DNA from: Zerene cesonia
Lineage: Eukaryota > Arthropoda > Insecta > Lepidoptera > Pieridae
Length of the DNA: 64,000 nt
Assembly (NCBI RefSeq): GCF_012273895.1
Contig: NW_024045137.1
Span: 930,001 to 994,000, forward strand
Direction: 5' to 3'
Below are positions 1 to 15,000 of this stretch, in pieces. Made by a program: the position numbers and the translations under genes. The notes below the pieces were generated by a model that searched no databases, was not told the DNA's origin, and worked only from the letters and a program-made list of their open reading frames with translations. Positions within the stretch are counted from its first letter, which is position 1; every line of letters begins with the position of its first letter.

Positions 1-3000
1 GCCAAGTGAACGACGTGAAGCGAAGGAGCATGGAGATCAACGAAGCCGTGAAGCACAACGAGAAGGTCAAGGTGAGAAAGAGTCTCGACGACGTGAGAGT
101 CGCTGTGGAGAGACCCGGCGTTGACGTGAACGCGAAGAGTGGTGAAGAGATTAGAGGCGACATGGAACGCGCGCGGTCCACGGACGAGATCGATAGGGGC
201 GACGGGAAGAGAGTCAGCGCCGAAGTGAGCCGGATAGAGTCACGGTCTCGCTCCGTCGACGACAAGGATCGAGTGGAGATGGGAAGAGTGATAAGAGATT
301 ACGCGAGATCGGGCTCGATTGAGGAGAATAAGGCGCAGAGCTCGTTCGAGATACGCCCGGTTTCGGTGAGTTACCTGTTTTAATCTAATATATAAAATTC
401 TCGTGTCACAGTTTTCGTTGCCATACTCCTCCGAAACGGCTTGACCGATTTTGATTAAATTTTTTGTGATAATCGGGTAAGTCTGAGAATCAGACAACAT
501 CTATTTTTTATAACCCTAAATGATAAGAATAAAGCAGAACAGCGTTTACCGGGTCAGCTAGTTATTTCTATTAACTTAATGTACTTATTATCGCTACATA
601 GTATAAAGCAAAGTCGCTTCCCGCGTCTGTACCTATGTATGTGTGTGTGTATGCTTAGATCTTTAAAACTACACAGCGGATTTTGATCAAGCAACAATTT
701 CCTCGATGAGAGCCCGATCATTGAGGAAGGCTTTAGGCGATATACCAACAGGTTTTGCGTGGGTAAAACCGCGGGCCACAACTGGTGAATAAATAAAGAT
801 GGTCATAACGATATGTGCTATTTTCTCGGACTCCTACAATAAATTTCGGAAAGCAATAAATCCGTCTTATCTCTAATTATAATATCATTTTACACTCACA
901 TAATATTTTACTTGACCGCCTCCTTGATAGTTAACGCGTGAGCGTAGATCCGAGGGATCCTGGGTTCAATTCCCGGTGGGGACGCACAAAAAAAAAATGT
1001 CTTGGTTTGGCAGGACACAAACGGTTAATCACCTACTTGTCCATAAAGAAAATCGATCAGTGAAACAGATGTACATCATCTGCTCCATACCCCATTAGGG
1101 GACATTCACTTAATATTTTACTTGCTCAAATCACGAAATATTGTATGTTAATATGAATAAATTCTAAATTATTGTTTGTCATTTATAGATATCACCTTAG
1201 GTATACATACATGTTTTTTTTATTCTGAATGTTGTGTTTATCTTTTATTGTTGTGCATATATTTTGTAAGACGTAACGTTTTTTTCTTGTGTTTGATTTT
1301 ACGCGTGTATTATACATTTAGAAATTAAAACCTTTTTAACGGATTTTAAACGCGATTTATTCATTATACATTAACCCGACGTTTCGAACACCTTACTCCC
1401 CGTAACCACGCTCGCTGTAATATATAATGAATAAATCGCGTTTAAAATCCGTTAAAAAGTTTTTAATTACAAAACGTTTTTTTTTTTTGCACTGAGAGAA
1501 ATGGTTTATGCACACAACAGCTGATAAATCTAAACGAAATAAATAAAGGTTGCGCGTGCGCAGGCGCAGGCGCAGGCGCAGGGGCAGACGCAGGGGCGGC
1601 AGGCGGTGACGGTGGTGTCGGTGAGCGCGGAGCCGAACTCGCTGGCGGCGGCGCCGTGCGGGCTCGTCACCGTCACCACCACGCACCCGCCCGTGCTCAC
1701 CACCGCCAAGCGGGTGAGTTCAGAGTTGTCGCCGCAACACAAAACACAATCTTATCAATTTTTTCAAATGACACTTCTTTAGAATCGTTGTTGTGATTTC
1801 AAAGCTGATGCAACTGAAAAACGACGGGTGAGAGACACGAATACAGAAATGTGTAGAATGAAGCCGGCAAAGAGTGAGACAGAAATAGACATACTATTTT
1901 ATATTTTATATATATTCATCTCGTTCTTTTGTCGATTTAATGCAGTTTCACTTCTATCGTGTGTGAATCGCACACACACACCTTTTTTTTGTCAGAACAC
2001 ATAAATAGCATTGTAGGGACACACATATGCAAATAATGAAAATAATTACGCTGATTGAAGCTATTTGTCTATGTATGTGTCCTCATTGTTTCCCCACCGT
2101 GATCACGTCGAGGTCACCAATGTTGTATAGCGCCAAATAAAAGCCTTATTTTATAAAAACTTTAATCTTTACCAGTGTGTGACTTAGGCTACTGTATAAA
2201 CGCTACCGACTTAAATATAATGGCGACCAGGTGGGGAAAACATATAGCTTCAAAAATCTTCTTTCATTCATCAAGCTTCTTTTCTATTCTTTCAAAAAAT
2301 TTCTCATTTATAAAAGCATTTCAATGCTATAAAACTAAAAATTAAATGTAGCTTCAATCAGCGTATTTATGTCTTTTTTATTATTTGCATAATATGTGTG
2401 TCTCCCTACAAGCATATTTAGGATTTAAATTATTGAAATTGAGTTTCGAATTATTGTATAACGCATATTGGGTAGTTAGTACTTTTTGGATTCTATTTGA
2501 AAGTACTGTAATTTTAAATCATTTTTTTTTTTTGAAGTGAAACTTCTTTAGAATCGTTGTGATTTCAAACCTGATGCAACGGAAAAACGACAGATAAGTA
2601 AGAGACAGAAATACAAAAATGTGTAGAATGAAGCCGGCAAAGAATGAGACAGAAATATACATAATATTTCATACATATTCATCTCATTCTTTCGTCGATT
2701 TACTGAAGTTTCACTTCTATCATGTGTGAATCGCACACACACCTTTTTTTGCATAACACACGTTATTATAGTATTTTTTGAAATGCGATTTCAAATTATT
2801 GGAATTGAAATTGTAATTCGATTTATTGTAGAATGCGTATGTGTTGGGCTTTTAGGATTTAAATTCAATTTTTTGCAATTCAAATTCAATCTATTGCCGT
2901 ACGCATATAAATGTAGTACTTTTTGGATTCAAATTCAAGTACTTATATTCAAATTCAATTAATGGCAGAATACATATAAATATGTAGATCTTAAAATATA

Positions 3001-6000
3001 ATTAGCACGGAGTTCCTCAGCTAAACTGACACTCGATTGTTGACAATGAAAAGAAAAGCTTTTAAAACGAATTGATGATATTTCTCAATTTTTTCAATTG
3101 CTTGTTTCTTTTTATGTATGTGAAATAAGATCAAAAATGACAGAATCTGTATTTTTTTGCATTTTCAAAATATTGCACATTATATTTATCTTTTCAACTG
3201 ACTTCAAAAAGAGGAGGTGAAGTAGGTATTATTAGTATTGCTGTTGCAATGGAGACGTCAGTTTTTGTATCATGTCGAAATTTGGTAAAAGGTATATTTT
3301 TATTTCACCGTATGCATGACGTCATCGCATTATTTTGACGTACTAATTAATTTTCTCTTAAATTTTGCGATAGGAAAAAATATATGTATTTCCTGTGTTC
3401 AGAATAGCAAAATAAGTAACGGTATTTTTTTGTATCATGGTATCTATTTCTATTCTCAATGGTCTCTCCCCCCCAGCTTCCGCCGAACGCGGTGACCATA
3501 TCCAGCACGCCGCCGATAGCCGACGAGGTGGTGATCGTCGGCGGCGGCACGGCGAGCGTCATCACCGGCGGCGGCACTACCGGCTCATCATCCGATGATG
3601 ACTGCTTCGCGCCCTCCAGCCTCGACTCGCTGGACTGCACCGCGTGCTATACAGGTGGCTTGAGGTTTAACACCCCGGAAATGCCACGTGTGGAATGGTG
3701 GAGTTGGTCTATCTTCTACATTGACACGTGGCCGGAGGCGCCGCGCGCGGAAGCTAGTGTTATATATATTTTTTTATGTCGTCGTCGGTAATAGAGCTGG
3801 TGGGTCGTCTGATGGTAAGCGCTACCACCGCCCGTAGACTTTTCTACGAATGGAATGGATCTACTATAAATTGGAAAGGGATTAAGAAAGGATTGATGAG
3901 AGAAGTAAAGGAATGGACTGGGAAAGACTATTTCACGCCGGTCTCCTGCTGGGGCGTGATACTTCCCCGTGCCGATGCGTGCTCGACTTCCACATAATCT
4001 TAATATATAAAAATCCAGTGTCATTATGTATGTTCCCAATGAACTCTTCACCAACTCAACCGGTTTTGATTGAAATTTGGCATTTTATGTGTAATTTGGT
4101 CCAACTTAACATATGTGATAGTTTTTATTTCAATTAATTATCCCAATAATTTATTATCTTAATATTTTTAATTTTTACTCAGCCACAGCAACGCGTGGCC
4201 GGGTGTGCTAGTATTTTATATAATAATAATAATAAATAAACATAATACATTTCCAGAGAAGTCCCGCGGGCGGAGGCTGGACAGCAGCGAAGTGCTGATA
4301 CTGAGCCCCGGCGCGGGCGACTCGGGCGTGTTCGACGACTCGCACAACTTGAACTTGGTGAGTTTTGCATCTGTGTGTTCGTTTGTTTGTTTTGGGGTCA
4401 CGCACTCGAAAAGGAAAACGGCTTAAAACGGTGAAGGAAAACATCGTGAGGAAACCGGCATGTCCGAGAATCAAAAGTTCGGGGAAGGATTAGGGCCTAA
4501 ACCCTCATAGGAGGCCTGTGTCATAGGAGCTGTGGGAACATATATAGGCTGATGATGATGACTCGAAAAGGGTAAAACGGGAACGGGACTCTTCTGTTAC
4601 TCTGTCTGTCAGACTGTCAGTCAGTCAATCGGTCTGTCAGCATGTCAGTCAGTCGGTCAGTTTGTCTGACAGTCTGTCTGTAAGTGTGTCGCCAGACTGA
4701 ATCCCTTGAACCATCACTATTTATGGCAGTTGGAACTAGTTGGATTAGCTAATTCAAAGAAAAAACTATTCACATTTATTTATTAGTCTAGCTGATCTAT
4801 ATAACTATAGTGCTATCGTTCGCAGGACACGTCCCACGTCTCAGTGGTGGAGGTCGGCGCGTCGGAGGTGCGCGTCCGGGATTCGGCCGCTACGCACATA
4901 GCGCTGCCCGCGGAGAGCGCGCGGCTTAGCCCGGACAGCTTCGAGAGGTGAGTGAGAAAGAGTGAGATAGACAGAGTAAGAGATATAGATAGAGTGAGAG
5001 GGAGAAAGGCTGTGAAAAATTAAGAGTATTGTGAGAGATATTAAGTGAGAGAGTGAGAGATAGTGAGTGTGAGACAGAGAGAGAGAAAGAAAGGGAGAGA
5101 AATAGAGGTAAGAGATTATATTTTTAAATGCATATAATTGAGACAATTTGCGTGTTTATCTATTTTTAACACGCTTTTATAAGCTCCACCTGTACGTATG
5201 TACGCAACCGACTCCTTTAGACTCGATTTGGACCCCCTTTTAACGGAAAGATTGATGATACAAACTTTGCGCACTCATCAAGGACCGGTGACTATACAAT
5301 TCTAACGCTGCCCTATATAATAATAAATAAAAAAATAATTTTTGCCCTCTATATATCATGTCACACTATTTCCGTTAAATAAAGGTATTTTTATTTATTT
5401 TTTCCCCCCCCAATATAATCGTACACATGTCACAATTCCAGCCGGCGCTCGGACAGCGGGTCGGGCCGCTCGGAGCGGTCGCGGCGCGGCGACGCCGACT
5501 CGCTCGCGACCACCGCGTCGCACGACTCCGCGCTGCTCAACGGCGGCGCGAGGTGGGCTGGCTGTAGTTTTATTTTTTTTCTTATCTGTGCCACTGAGCT
5601 TGGTGGTTCGCCTGATGGTGAGCGATCATCGCCGCCCGTGAACATGAGGTGCTACCTCTGTGAATGTTGAGAATACTTTAAATNNNNNNNNNNNNNNNNN
5701 NNNNNNNNNNNNNNNNNNNNNNNNNNNNNNNNNNNNNNNNNNNNNNNNNNNNNNNNNNNNNNNNNNNNNNNNNNNNNNNNNNNNNNNNNNNNNNNNNNNN
5801 NNNNNNNNNNNNNNNNNNNNNNNNNNNNNNNNNNNNNNNNNNNNNNNNNNNNNNNNNNNNNNNNNNNNNNNNNNNNNNNNNNNNNNNNNNNNNNNNNGAG
5901 ACACAAATACAAAAATGTGTAGAACGAAGCCGGCAAAGAATAAGACAGAAATATACATACTATTTTATATTTTATGTATATTCCGTTTCCTTTTCCTCAC

Positions 6001-9000
6001 CCGTCCTAGTCCATTCCTTCTCTCCAGTCATTAATCCTTTCCTTTTCCCTTACCCCATAAAAGCGGGCAGCGCATTCACAGAGGTACTAACCTTTGCGAA
6101 TGTTTATGGGCGGTGGTGATCGCTTTACATCAGGCGAACCACCAGCTCAGCTGTCCGCTATAACATAAAAAAAAATAAAAAAAAAATATTCATCTCATTC
6201 TATTGTCGATTTACTGAAGTTTCACTTCTATCGTGTGTAAATCTGAATTGTTGTTTTCTTTATTTTAATAACTGCCATAAATTAATGTATATATAATCTC
6301 CTTTTTCACTGAAACTGTACGTAAAAAGGTGAAAAAAATTTCAGGGTGAACAAAGACAGTCAGAGCATAGAGGAGAACGGCGAGCCGGAAGTGGTGCTGC
6401 GGCGGAAACCGCAGGAGAACGCCAACAGGATACAGAGGTTGGTCGGAATTTTCTTCACACACAAAACACACGTCTTTTTTTTTTATTTTGACCTCGGTAA
6501 TCCTTTCTACTATAATCCTACCAATATCATAAATGCGAAAGTTTGTAAGGATGTGTGTGTTTGTTCTTCTCGGCTTCTCTCTCTCTCGAAAAAACTACTG
6601 AACCGATTGCAATGATATTTGATACGTAGACAGCTGGACAAGTGGAATAGCACAAAGGCGACTTTTATCCCGATATTCCTACGGGATACGGACTTACGCG
6701 GTTGAAACGAGCTGTACCCTGCGGTTTCACCCGCATAAGTCAAAAGTTAAATAATGTTGCCTATGTGTTATTCCAGTTGTCCAGCTGTCAAATTTAATTG
6801 CAATCGGTTCAGTAGTTTTTGCGTGAAAGAGTAACACACATACATCCATCCATCCATTCATCCATTCATCCATCCATCCATCCATCCATCCATCCATCCA
6901 TCCATCCATCCATCCATCCATCCATCCATCCATCCATCCATCCATCCATCCATCCATCCATACATACATCCATCCATACATCCATACATCCATCCATCCT
7001 CACAAACTTTGTGTGTCCGGATAGACAAACAGGCGAACTCATTACATTACATATATTCTATATTCATAATATAACGTACCTTAATGCATTAAATTCTTCG
7101 TAAAAAACTAAAAGTTTGAATGAAAGGCTTATGTTTGATTAAACGTGATAACATTATTCAACCCGACGTTTCGAACACTTTACAGCGAGCGTGGTCACGG
7201 GGTGACTTAAGATAATAAATAAATTGATTAAAAAGTCATTAATTTCTAAACGTATGATACACGTCACGCGTAAAATCAAACACATGAAAATAAACTAAGC
7301 TAAAATTATCGTCATAAGTGTATGCAGTAAGCTTATTGAAATTTTAATTAAAGGTCGAAGGAAGACATCCACATGGCGAATCTTAAGAAGAAGACGCGCA
7401 AGCGCACGAGAAAATTCGAGATCGACGGCGTTGTGGTCACCACCACCACCTCCAAGGTAACATTTGACATTAGTTAAAAGGCAAGAAAATTAGAAAAAAT
7501 AAAAATAATAAAACAAATCAATCACGAGGCGGGATTCGAACCCGTGTCTCTTCGCCAAACCATAATTTCACTCAGCACTCGAATCTCTTCTACTCTTACG
7601 GATTCATCTGCCCAAGGGATGATTGAGAATTATCTCAAGCAATACGAAACATTATTTAAATTGATTTCATTTTGTTTTAATAGCATTCAAATGCTTTAGA
7701 AATGGGATTTTTTCACATTCCTTAAAAATTTCAAATTTATGAAGCATTTGAAATTCAAGATTTCTAGTTAAAATTTTTTAGCAAATTTTTGATAGTATGC
7801 TGCTATATTTCTCAATATTTTCCAAGAGTAAATATTGCTATCAATATATTTTCGCAATTAAGTTTGTTATATTATTTACATTATAAGAATGTATGTATAA
7901 TGTTCAATTCGCAGGTGATATGGGGCGACGAGGAGAGCGGCCGCACGTGGGACGACCACGCGCTGCGCAAGCAGGAGCTGCGCGAGATCAAGATGCTGCA
8001 GAAGCAGGAGCAGAAGCAGTTCCAGGACCTGAACGCGAAGGAGCAGCAGCTGCGCGAGCAGCAGGACAAGAGGTGGGTGGAGCCGGACCAGGATATCTGG
8101 CATTGATGGCTGATAGCGTATAGGCAGATGTTTTCAGGATGGGAATGGGGTTGGTGGTATAGTTATGTAAATGGGTCGGGTTATGGATCTATTTTCCGAT
8201 GATATTGGAGTAGAAGAAAGTGAAGTGGCGAGATGTGGGTCGCGATGTGCATAATGTTTTGAAAAATTTGGAGCCTCGTCGAGGGCTTGTTTACTAAAAT
8301 AAACGGCAGTGAGAATAATGTCGGTCGCGGCGCGGGCAGGTTCGAGGCGGAGCTGGCGTCGCTGTGCCGCGCGCACGAGGCGGACCTGGAGACGCTGGCG
8401 CGCGCGCAGCGGGCGGCGGCCGAGCGCGCCGAGCAGCAGCTGGAGGGCGAGCTGCGCGCGCACGCCAAGCGCCTGCGCGCCGACCACGAGCGGGACCTGC
8501 GCCACTTCCGCGACGGCCTCAAGCAGGAGCTGCGGCTGCTCAAGCAGGAGGTGGAGCTGGTGGCCAAGGAGCGGCGCAAGGACGCGTACCGCGCGCGCCG
8601 CGCCCGCCTCGACGCCGAGCACGCGGCGCGCGAGCGGGCCTTCGTCGCGGCGCTCGCCGACGGCGCCGACGCGGTGCTGCGCCGCGTGCACGCCGCGCAC
8701 CGCGAGCGGCAGGCGCTCGCCGACCGCCAGCACCTGCAGCAGCGCCACCAGGTACCCGCTGCCACCACCCTTACACCAGGGAGACCGTTCTACCCGCTCC
8801 ATCTACAACTGTAGGACCAGGCGCCATTGTGCACGAGCCTCACTTGCGACCCCACCTGTAGCAGTGAGAACGGGTTGCGTGATAAAACCAACTTCACTGT
8901 CTACGATAGTAGCGGGGGCTCCTCAAGAAGAGATCTTGGGATTCGAGCACGTCAGATTCATATAAGGGAAGGTACCTTACCTATTGGTAAGTACCTTCAG

Positions 9001-12000
9001 AAAGTTTGAGCATTTAATATTAGCCATAATTAATAATTACCATCTAAATCGTATGATTAATGTATATTTTATAATATAACAAAATCTGACGCGCTGGAGT
9101 ATTTCCATAACCCTATTTTTTTTTTATTAAAAAATTTTAAAAACGCTTCTAAGCAGCTGTAGAACCCCGAATATAGCTATGTATCGTCCGTGCCATTGTA
9201 CTTACGAAGTTTGACCGCAACAGATAATGCGCACGCGCGAGGCCGCCCTGTGGGAGCTGGAGGAGAAGCAGATCCACGAGCGGCACCAGCTCGCCAAGCG
9301 GCAGCTCAAGGACGAGTTCCTGCTGCGCCGCCACCAGATGCTCGTGCGGCACGACAAGGAGCTGGAGCAGATTAAGAGGTGAGCTGGCTGGTCCTTCGAG
9401 CCGGAACCGCTTGTTTTAATGGAAATTGTTATTTATTCAATAGGCATACGTCAATATGAGATTAGATGAGGTATCAATACTAAATCAAAAGGTAAATTAT
9501 AACTGTTTTACAGTTGTTTTTCGTTGGAGCTGAACTAGTTTTAACTTAGGCAGTTTAGTGTTAGATGTAGTTCTAATTTGGGAAACCGAATTAAAAACAA
9601 ACACACTACAATACGCTTTATTTTCTGGACGACTGCACTAAGTTAGAGCTCTTTTATTTGTTTAAAATGGGCATGAATTCTAACCGAATTAGCATATCGG
9701 AATTTTCTCTTTAGACATTAGAGCGTAGTCACACGATTCGTTTGGTTTTGTATTGTGGGAATTTGCGCTTTAGACTAAATTAAAGCGTTTCCGCTCGAGC
9801 CTCTTTCTCTCTCTCTCTCTCTCTCTCTCCTTCTTGGTTTCTATGGCTTGTTAACATAAATTGTTTGCGTTATCGCGCTCCAGGAAGAACCAGCGCAAGG
9901 AGGAGGAGCTCGCCAAGTGCCAGGCGCTGGAGAAGCGCTCGCTGCCGAAGCGGATCCGCGCCGAGCAGAAGGCGCGCGAGATGATGTTCCGCGAGTCGCT
10001 GCGCATCGGCAACGCGCACCCGCACGACGACGAGCGCGAGCGGCTCAAGAAGGTGAGTGGCCGTGGGTGTGGGCGTGGGCGTGGGCGTGGGCAGGCAGAC
10101 GCACCCGCAACAGCAGACAGACGCATACGCATTTGAAATTGCTGAATTCTACCAATTTGAATTTGATTTAGTTTTTTGTTATAAATAACTGCTGCCCTAC
10201 TATCTAACTAGCAGTTAGTTACCCGCAGCTATGCACGCGTCTTCAGAATAAATTTTCATGGTACGAATTTTCATCCAAGACGTTATCTTAATTAGGGTCG
10301 AATTTATCAAAATCCTTTCTTGGTGTACGCCATCATCATAGTGGCTACCTGCATATCAACTTCAGCCCGATCAGTCCAGCCGTTTCCACTGTGCGTCTAT
10401 AGAACAGTCGATATAATACATAATAATATAGAAACTTGATAAATATCACACTAATAATATTATAAATGTAAAAGTTTTTTTGTTTGCCTGTTTGTCCGTG
10501 AATCACGCTGAATCTTGATATCCGGGCGGCGGGTCTATGTTACGAAGATTCAAAAGTCTAAATCTTCCATGAGAAGTCCATTTTACAAAATATTCATAAA
10601 TTTAATAGTTCGAGCATGAACACATCCGCTGTCAATAAGGCATCCACTGAAAATCAGTGTTAGTACGCTGAGTGGCGGGCCTAATTAAGGCACATGTATA
10701 TTTTAAGTATAATACTTACCTTGTTATATTTACCTGTATGTGTCATAATAAACGTATTTTCTTTCTTTCTTTCTTTCTTCAATTGAATACGAAAATGTTC
10801 TGAGTTTCCGAATTTGCTGTTTTCAGTTCCAAGAGAACGAGAAGCGCCGCTACCGCGCCGAGCAGCAGCGGCTCGCGACCAAACACGCCAAGGCGAGGGA
10901 GGAGCTGAAGGCAGCCGGGGAGGTGAGTGCACGCCTATATAAATATACTCGGGGCTATTTGCTCGACTAGCTGCCAGCCGTTGCTTCGACCGCGGTTCAA
11001 ATGTGACCGGTATATTTCCTCTAATAAATGGGCTATCGAACACTAAAAGAATTTTTCAAATCGGACCAGTAGTGGTTGAGATTAGCGCTTTCAAACAAAT
11101 AAGCGACTTCTTCGGCTTTATGATATTAGTATCAATTGGAAGGATTGAATAAATTTCGTTTATCTGAATTAGTATAGAAATGTGCGTAGATGATGGTTAA
11201 TTAGGGGTCATCCATAAAAATATGCCACATTTTAAGGAACGAGAGGAAGGTAAAACGATACGGGCTTCCAGCTTACCCGCTCACCGAACGAAACAGCAAT
11301 ATGGTGTTTTTTCAGGTGCTATTGCTGGTTTTCCGTAGGGAGCTATATTTAATATAATTAAGCATATATCACAATATATAAGCTATTATAATAATATAAC
11401 TATACGATACAACCAGGCGCTGCTCCGCGAGCTCGAGCAGTACCAGAACGAGAAGCGCAAGGCGCTGATGAACCACGAGGGGAACAAGATGAAGGCGATC
11501 GAGGAGCGCTACGCGGCCGAGCTGCGCGACTGGCGCGCCACGCTCGGCGACAGGAAGCAGGTGCGCGGGGGGGGGGACTTAACTTGTGCAATGGGAGGAT
11601 CGTTAGAAAGGGAAATGAGAAATATGATGAAATATTAAAAATTACCCGAGGGGGGAGGGGGCGGGGGGGCCTAAAGCAGGAACTTGGGTGTGGAAAAAAG
11701 ATATAAACATTCCTGCTGTGAGACGTCGTGGTGGGTGGAGCCACCTGACGTTGCTGACGTTACGTCCAGTAACGCTGAGGTAAACTGACTTGACAATAGT
11801 AGGTGACCATGAAGCGTTAAAACTGTCATTATACCGCTGTGAGATAGATTGATAGATAGAACTTATAGCACTGTCTCTTTCTAAATTAACATCCCAGTGA
11901 TGCGTTTCAGTTATAGTTTGACTTAAAAGAAGTGACATGAAGTCTAAAAGGATAGACCATCACTCGGAGATGCAATTTCATTTCGCAGTGACGTGTCTCT

Positions 12001-15000
12001 GATATTAACTTCTCAAACTGACAATACAGGGAGGGCTACCGTGACGTCTTAGAGCACACACAGGTTGTCTAGCGCCATAAATGGACTACGTAACGCTGAA
12101 AGAATTTTTCAAATCGCATCCGCAGTACCCGAGATTAGCGCGTCCAAACAAACTCTTCAGTTTTGTATTAATTAGTGTTTGATAATTGAAAAGCGTTGGG
12201 GACGGGGGACGGGGGGACGGGGGGAATGGATATTGACTCTACAGTTTACTCAAACTGACAAATTGACTGATACCGGAATGTCTGTAAATGAATGTAACAT
12301 ACATTGTGTTGTGTTATTATATGGCTTGCAATATGTCTAAATCTATGTACCTTTTGGTTAAATAATAAAAAAAGTAAACCCCCCCTCAAACGGGGGCAAA
12401 GACATGATGCAACGCCTATAGCTGTATTTACGCATGCTCGCATGTTCGGTGTCGCTTGGTGGTGGTGTGGCATGAGCTTTATGACGATACTACCTACTTT
12501 ATCATATCATGTGTATGTATTCAATTTCTTGTATAGGAGGGTAGTTGGAGAAAATGTGACGTTCGGTACGTATGCGTGTGTCTGTTAGAACGTGTTGAAA
12601 TTTGTTTTTCGAATGTAGATATTGAATTTTAGTTTTTATTTAGTTCTTTAAAGAAAGAGAATCAATAGCAAAATTCTCTAAACAAATTTCAACTGTCCGC
12701 GTGTGCGAGTGTGTCTGTGCCGTCCGCGCGAAGCGCTGCACTAAAACAAGTTAAATTTTCCACCCAGAAACTGATTGAGACCTTCGAAAAACAGCTGGAC
12801 GATCACGAAAAGAAATTCGGCATCGCAATACCGGACAGGCGGGTGTACCTAGACGTGCCCTGGCCGCAAAACGTGCTCCAGCACATACTCTCGTCGTACC
12901 ACCAGCGGAACTCGTTCATTGGATCCCTGTCCAGGTCTAGGACTAGCCTGAATCTAGCTCTGACGACCGCGAACACACCGGACCTGGAGCGCAGGAGTTC
13001 CAGCCCGAACAGGTTGACCAAGTCGGCCGCGTCCAGCGCGACGAATACGGCGAAACGGGGCAAATTGAGTAAAGCGCAGAAATTCGGCTCCACGTCCAAT
13101 TTGAAACTCGTGTCGGAGAAGATCTCGGGCTTCTCGGTGTTCACTAATCAGCAGCCGATCATGGCGTACGCGGACATACCGAGGGAGGTGTCCAGAATAG
13201 ACGAGGAATCGAAGGGATTGACCCGCGCGAGGCCCGTGGACAAGAAGCTGAACCGGCAAAGCCTCAGCGAGCATCTGTTCAAGCAGGTGAACAGTGAAGG
13301 TCATGAGGCCATGAGGAGGAGCGTCTCGCAGCAGAGCCTGAAGCAGGACGTGTCCATGGAAGCGGTCGTGATAGACATGCCGTCGTTGGAGGGGAGATAC
13401 GACGAAAGGAGTGTGGCCAGCGTCAGCTCGAAGGGCAGCGACGATGAGAGGCACTTCAGTAGATGGGGACCCGTGCGGGGATCGAACAGCTACTCGAATG
13501 CCCCGAACGTCCCCGTTAGCCAACTGTCCACGTTGAATTTGAAAACGGTGGCCAAGGATAAGGGGAGGAGCCCACCGGACTCTGTTGCCTGATATGGTTT
13601 CGGTGTCTAGCGTAAAAATATATGGTCTTTTGGTATCGATTTAGTGAGATTTAAAGAGTGATTTATTTAGTCCGGTCGCAAATGAAAGTTTTGTATTTAT
13701 TAATTTATTCAGGTTCGAAAACTGATTGTGCTATTTTCCAGGAAGTCGTGAGTTTTTCTCGATTTTGCATGGCAAAAAACGGATGTTTTATAAATTGTAA
13801 AAGTGTTTCGTGTTCAGTTTAGCGAGAGATTTGTATAATTTTTTTTAAAAGAGTTTATATATTATAATAAATACGATAATTATCACTAACGTGCCACGCA
13901 ATTTCTTGCAATATTCTTCCGTGACGCTTCCATTTCGATTGTTTAAAATTTGCTAGTGTATAGTATATTTGCCATAGTTTTAGGATTATGAGCTTGTTTT
14001 ACACGATTCCTAGAATTTCTATTTCCGGAAATATTTTTCTAGATTCTTTTGTTTGGGTCAACTTTAGCGGAGTGCTAAAAGTGCTAAAATCCCTGTTTAA
14101 ATTGATTAGTAAAATTTTCATAGTTATATTTCAGCCCTTTTATGACGTAGAATAACTCTGTATTATTATTTATTAATAATTTTAGTGTAGAACATAGAAG
14201 TTATCTTAAGTCGATATATAAACATTCCAGTAAAACAGTAAAACGGGCCAAGAGTTGACGACTGTTTTAAGAAATTTTACGAAAGCCAATCAAATGTGGT
14301 TTTATGCTATTTAAAAGGATAATTAAATTTGTTATTTAAGTAAGCATGTTAATCTTTTGTATAGATAATATTTCTTGTGTATTTTGCTAAAATTATACCT
14401 AGTCCTTTATTACGAGCATATTTTTTCTATTAGACTATATAAAGTCTAGTAAAATATTTAAATTAGATAATAGAATGTTACCTTGTTATTAGTTTAGATT
14501 CGCTTGATTTCTCGCCGGCATAAAAATATGATATCGTATCGCTATTCTATAATTTTTTTTTTTATATTTTTTCTCTTGTCCTATTCAAAGGTGTAAATAA
14601 ATGTTTAAAAATACCGGGATTTATGCTCCTTTTTAAAATATCGATTTGTTTTGTCTGACGGTTCGATTATGAAAAATAAAATGGATCGTTAAGACGCGAA
14701 TCGGTAATGTGAACGTTCTTGAAACGATGTTTGAAAGAGATAAAATACGTCTATTATACATAGTGCCATCTCTTTCTATAGCATTCAAATATCGAAGTGC
14801 CTGTTCGTAACATTTTCACAGTATATTTAATCTAACCGTTTTAAACATGTCTTATATGAACCGAGTCAATAAATCATCGATTATGGCACTTTTTTATCGA
14901 TTATTCATTGGCACGGGTTACATTAGAATATTATTCTTAATTAGTACGGTTTGGAATGTCACAATGTTAATGGCTAGCTTACACACATACATACATACAT

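Noticed and set aside
3459..3791. Slik exon extended past 3654 into the following intron
   Set aside because: The extension enters a SINE, and the donor at 3655 gives the right phase for the next exon.
6727..7103. Tandem-repeat peptides from both strands
   Set aside because: They are translations of the (TCCA)n microsatellite.
8134..8802. Long antisense ORFs over the Slik exon
   Set aside because: They mirror the GC-rich coiled-coil exon and have no family resemblance or splice logic.
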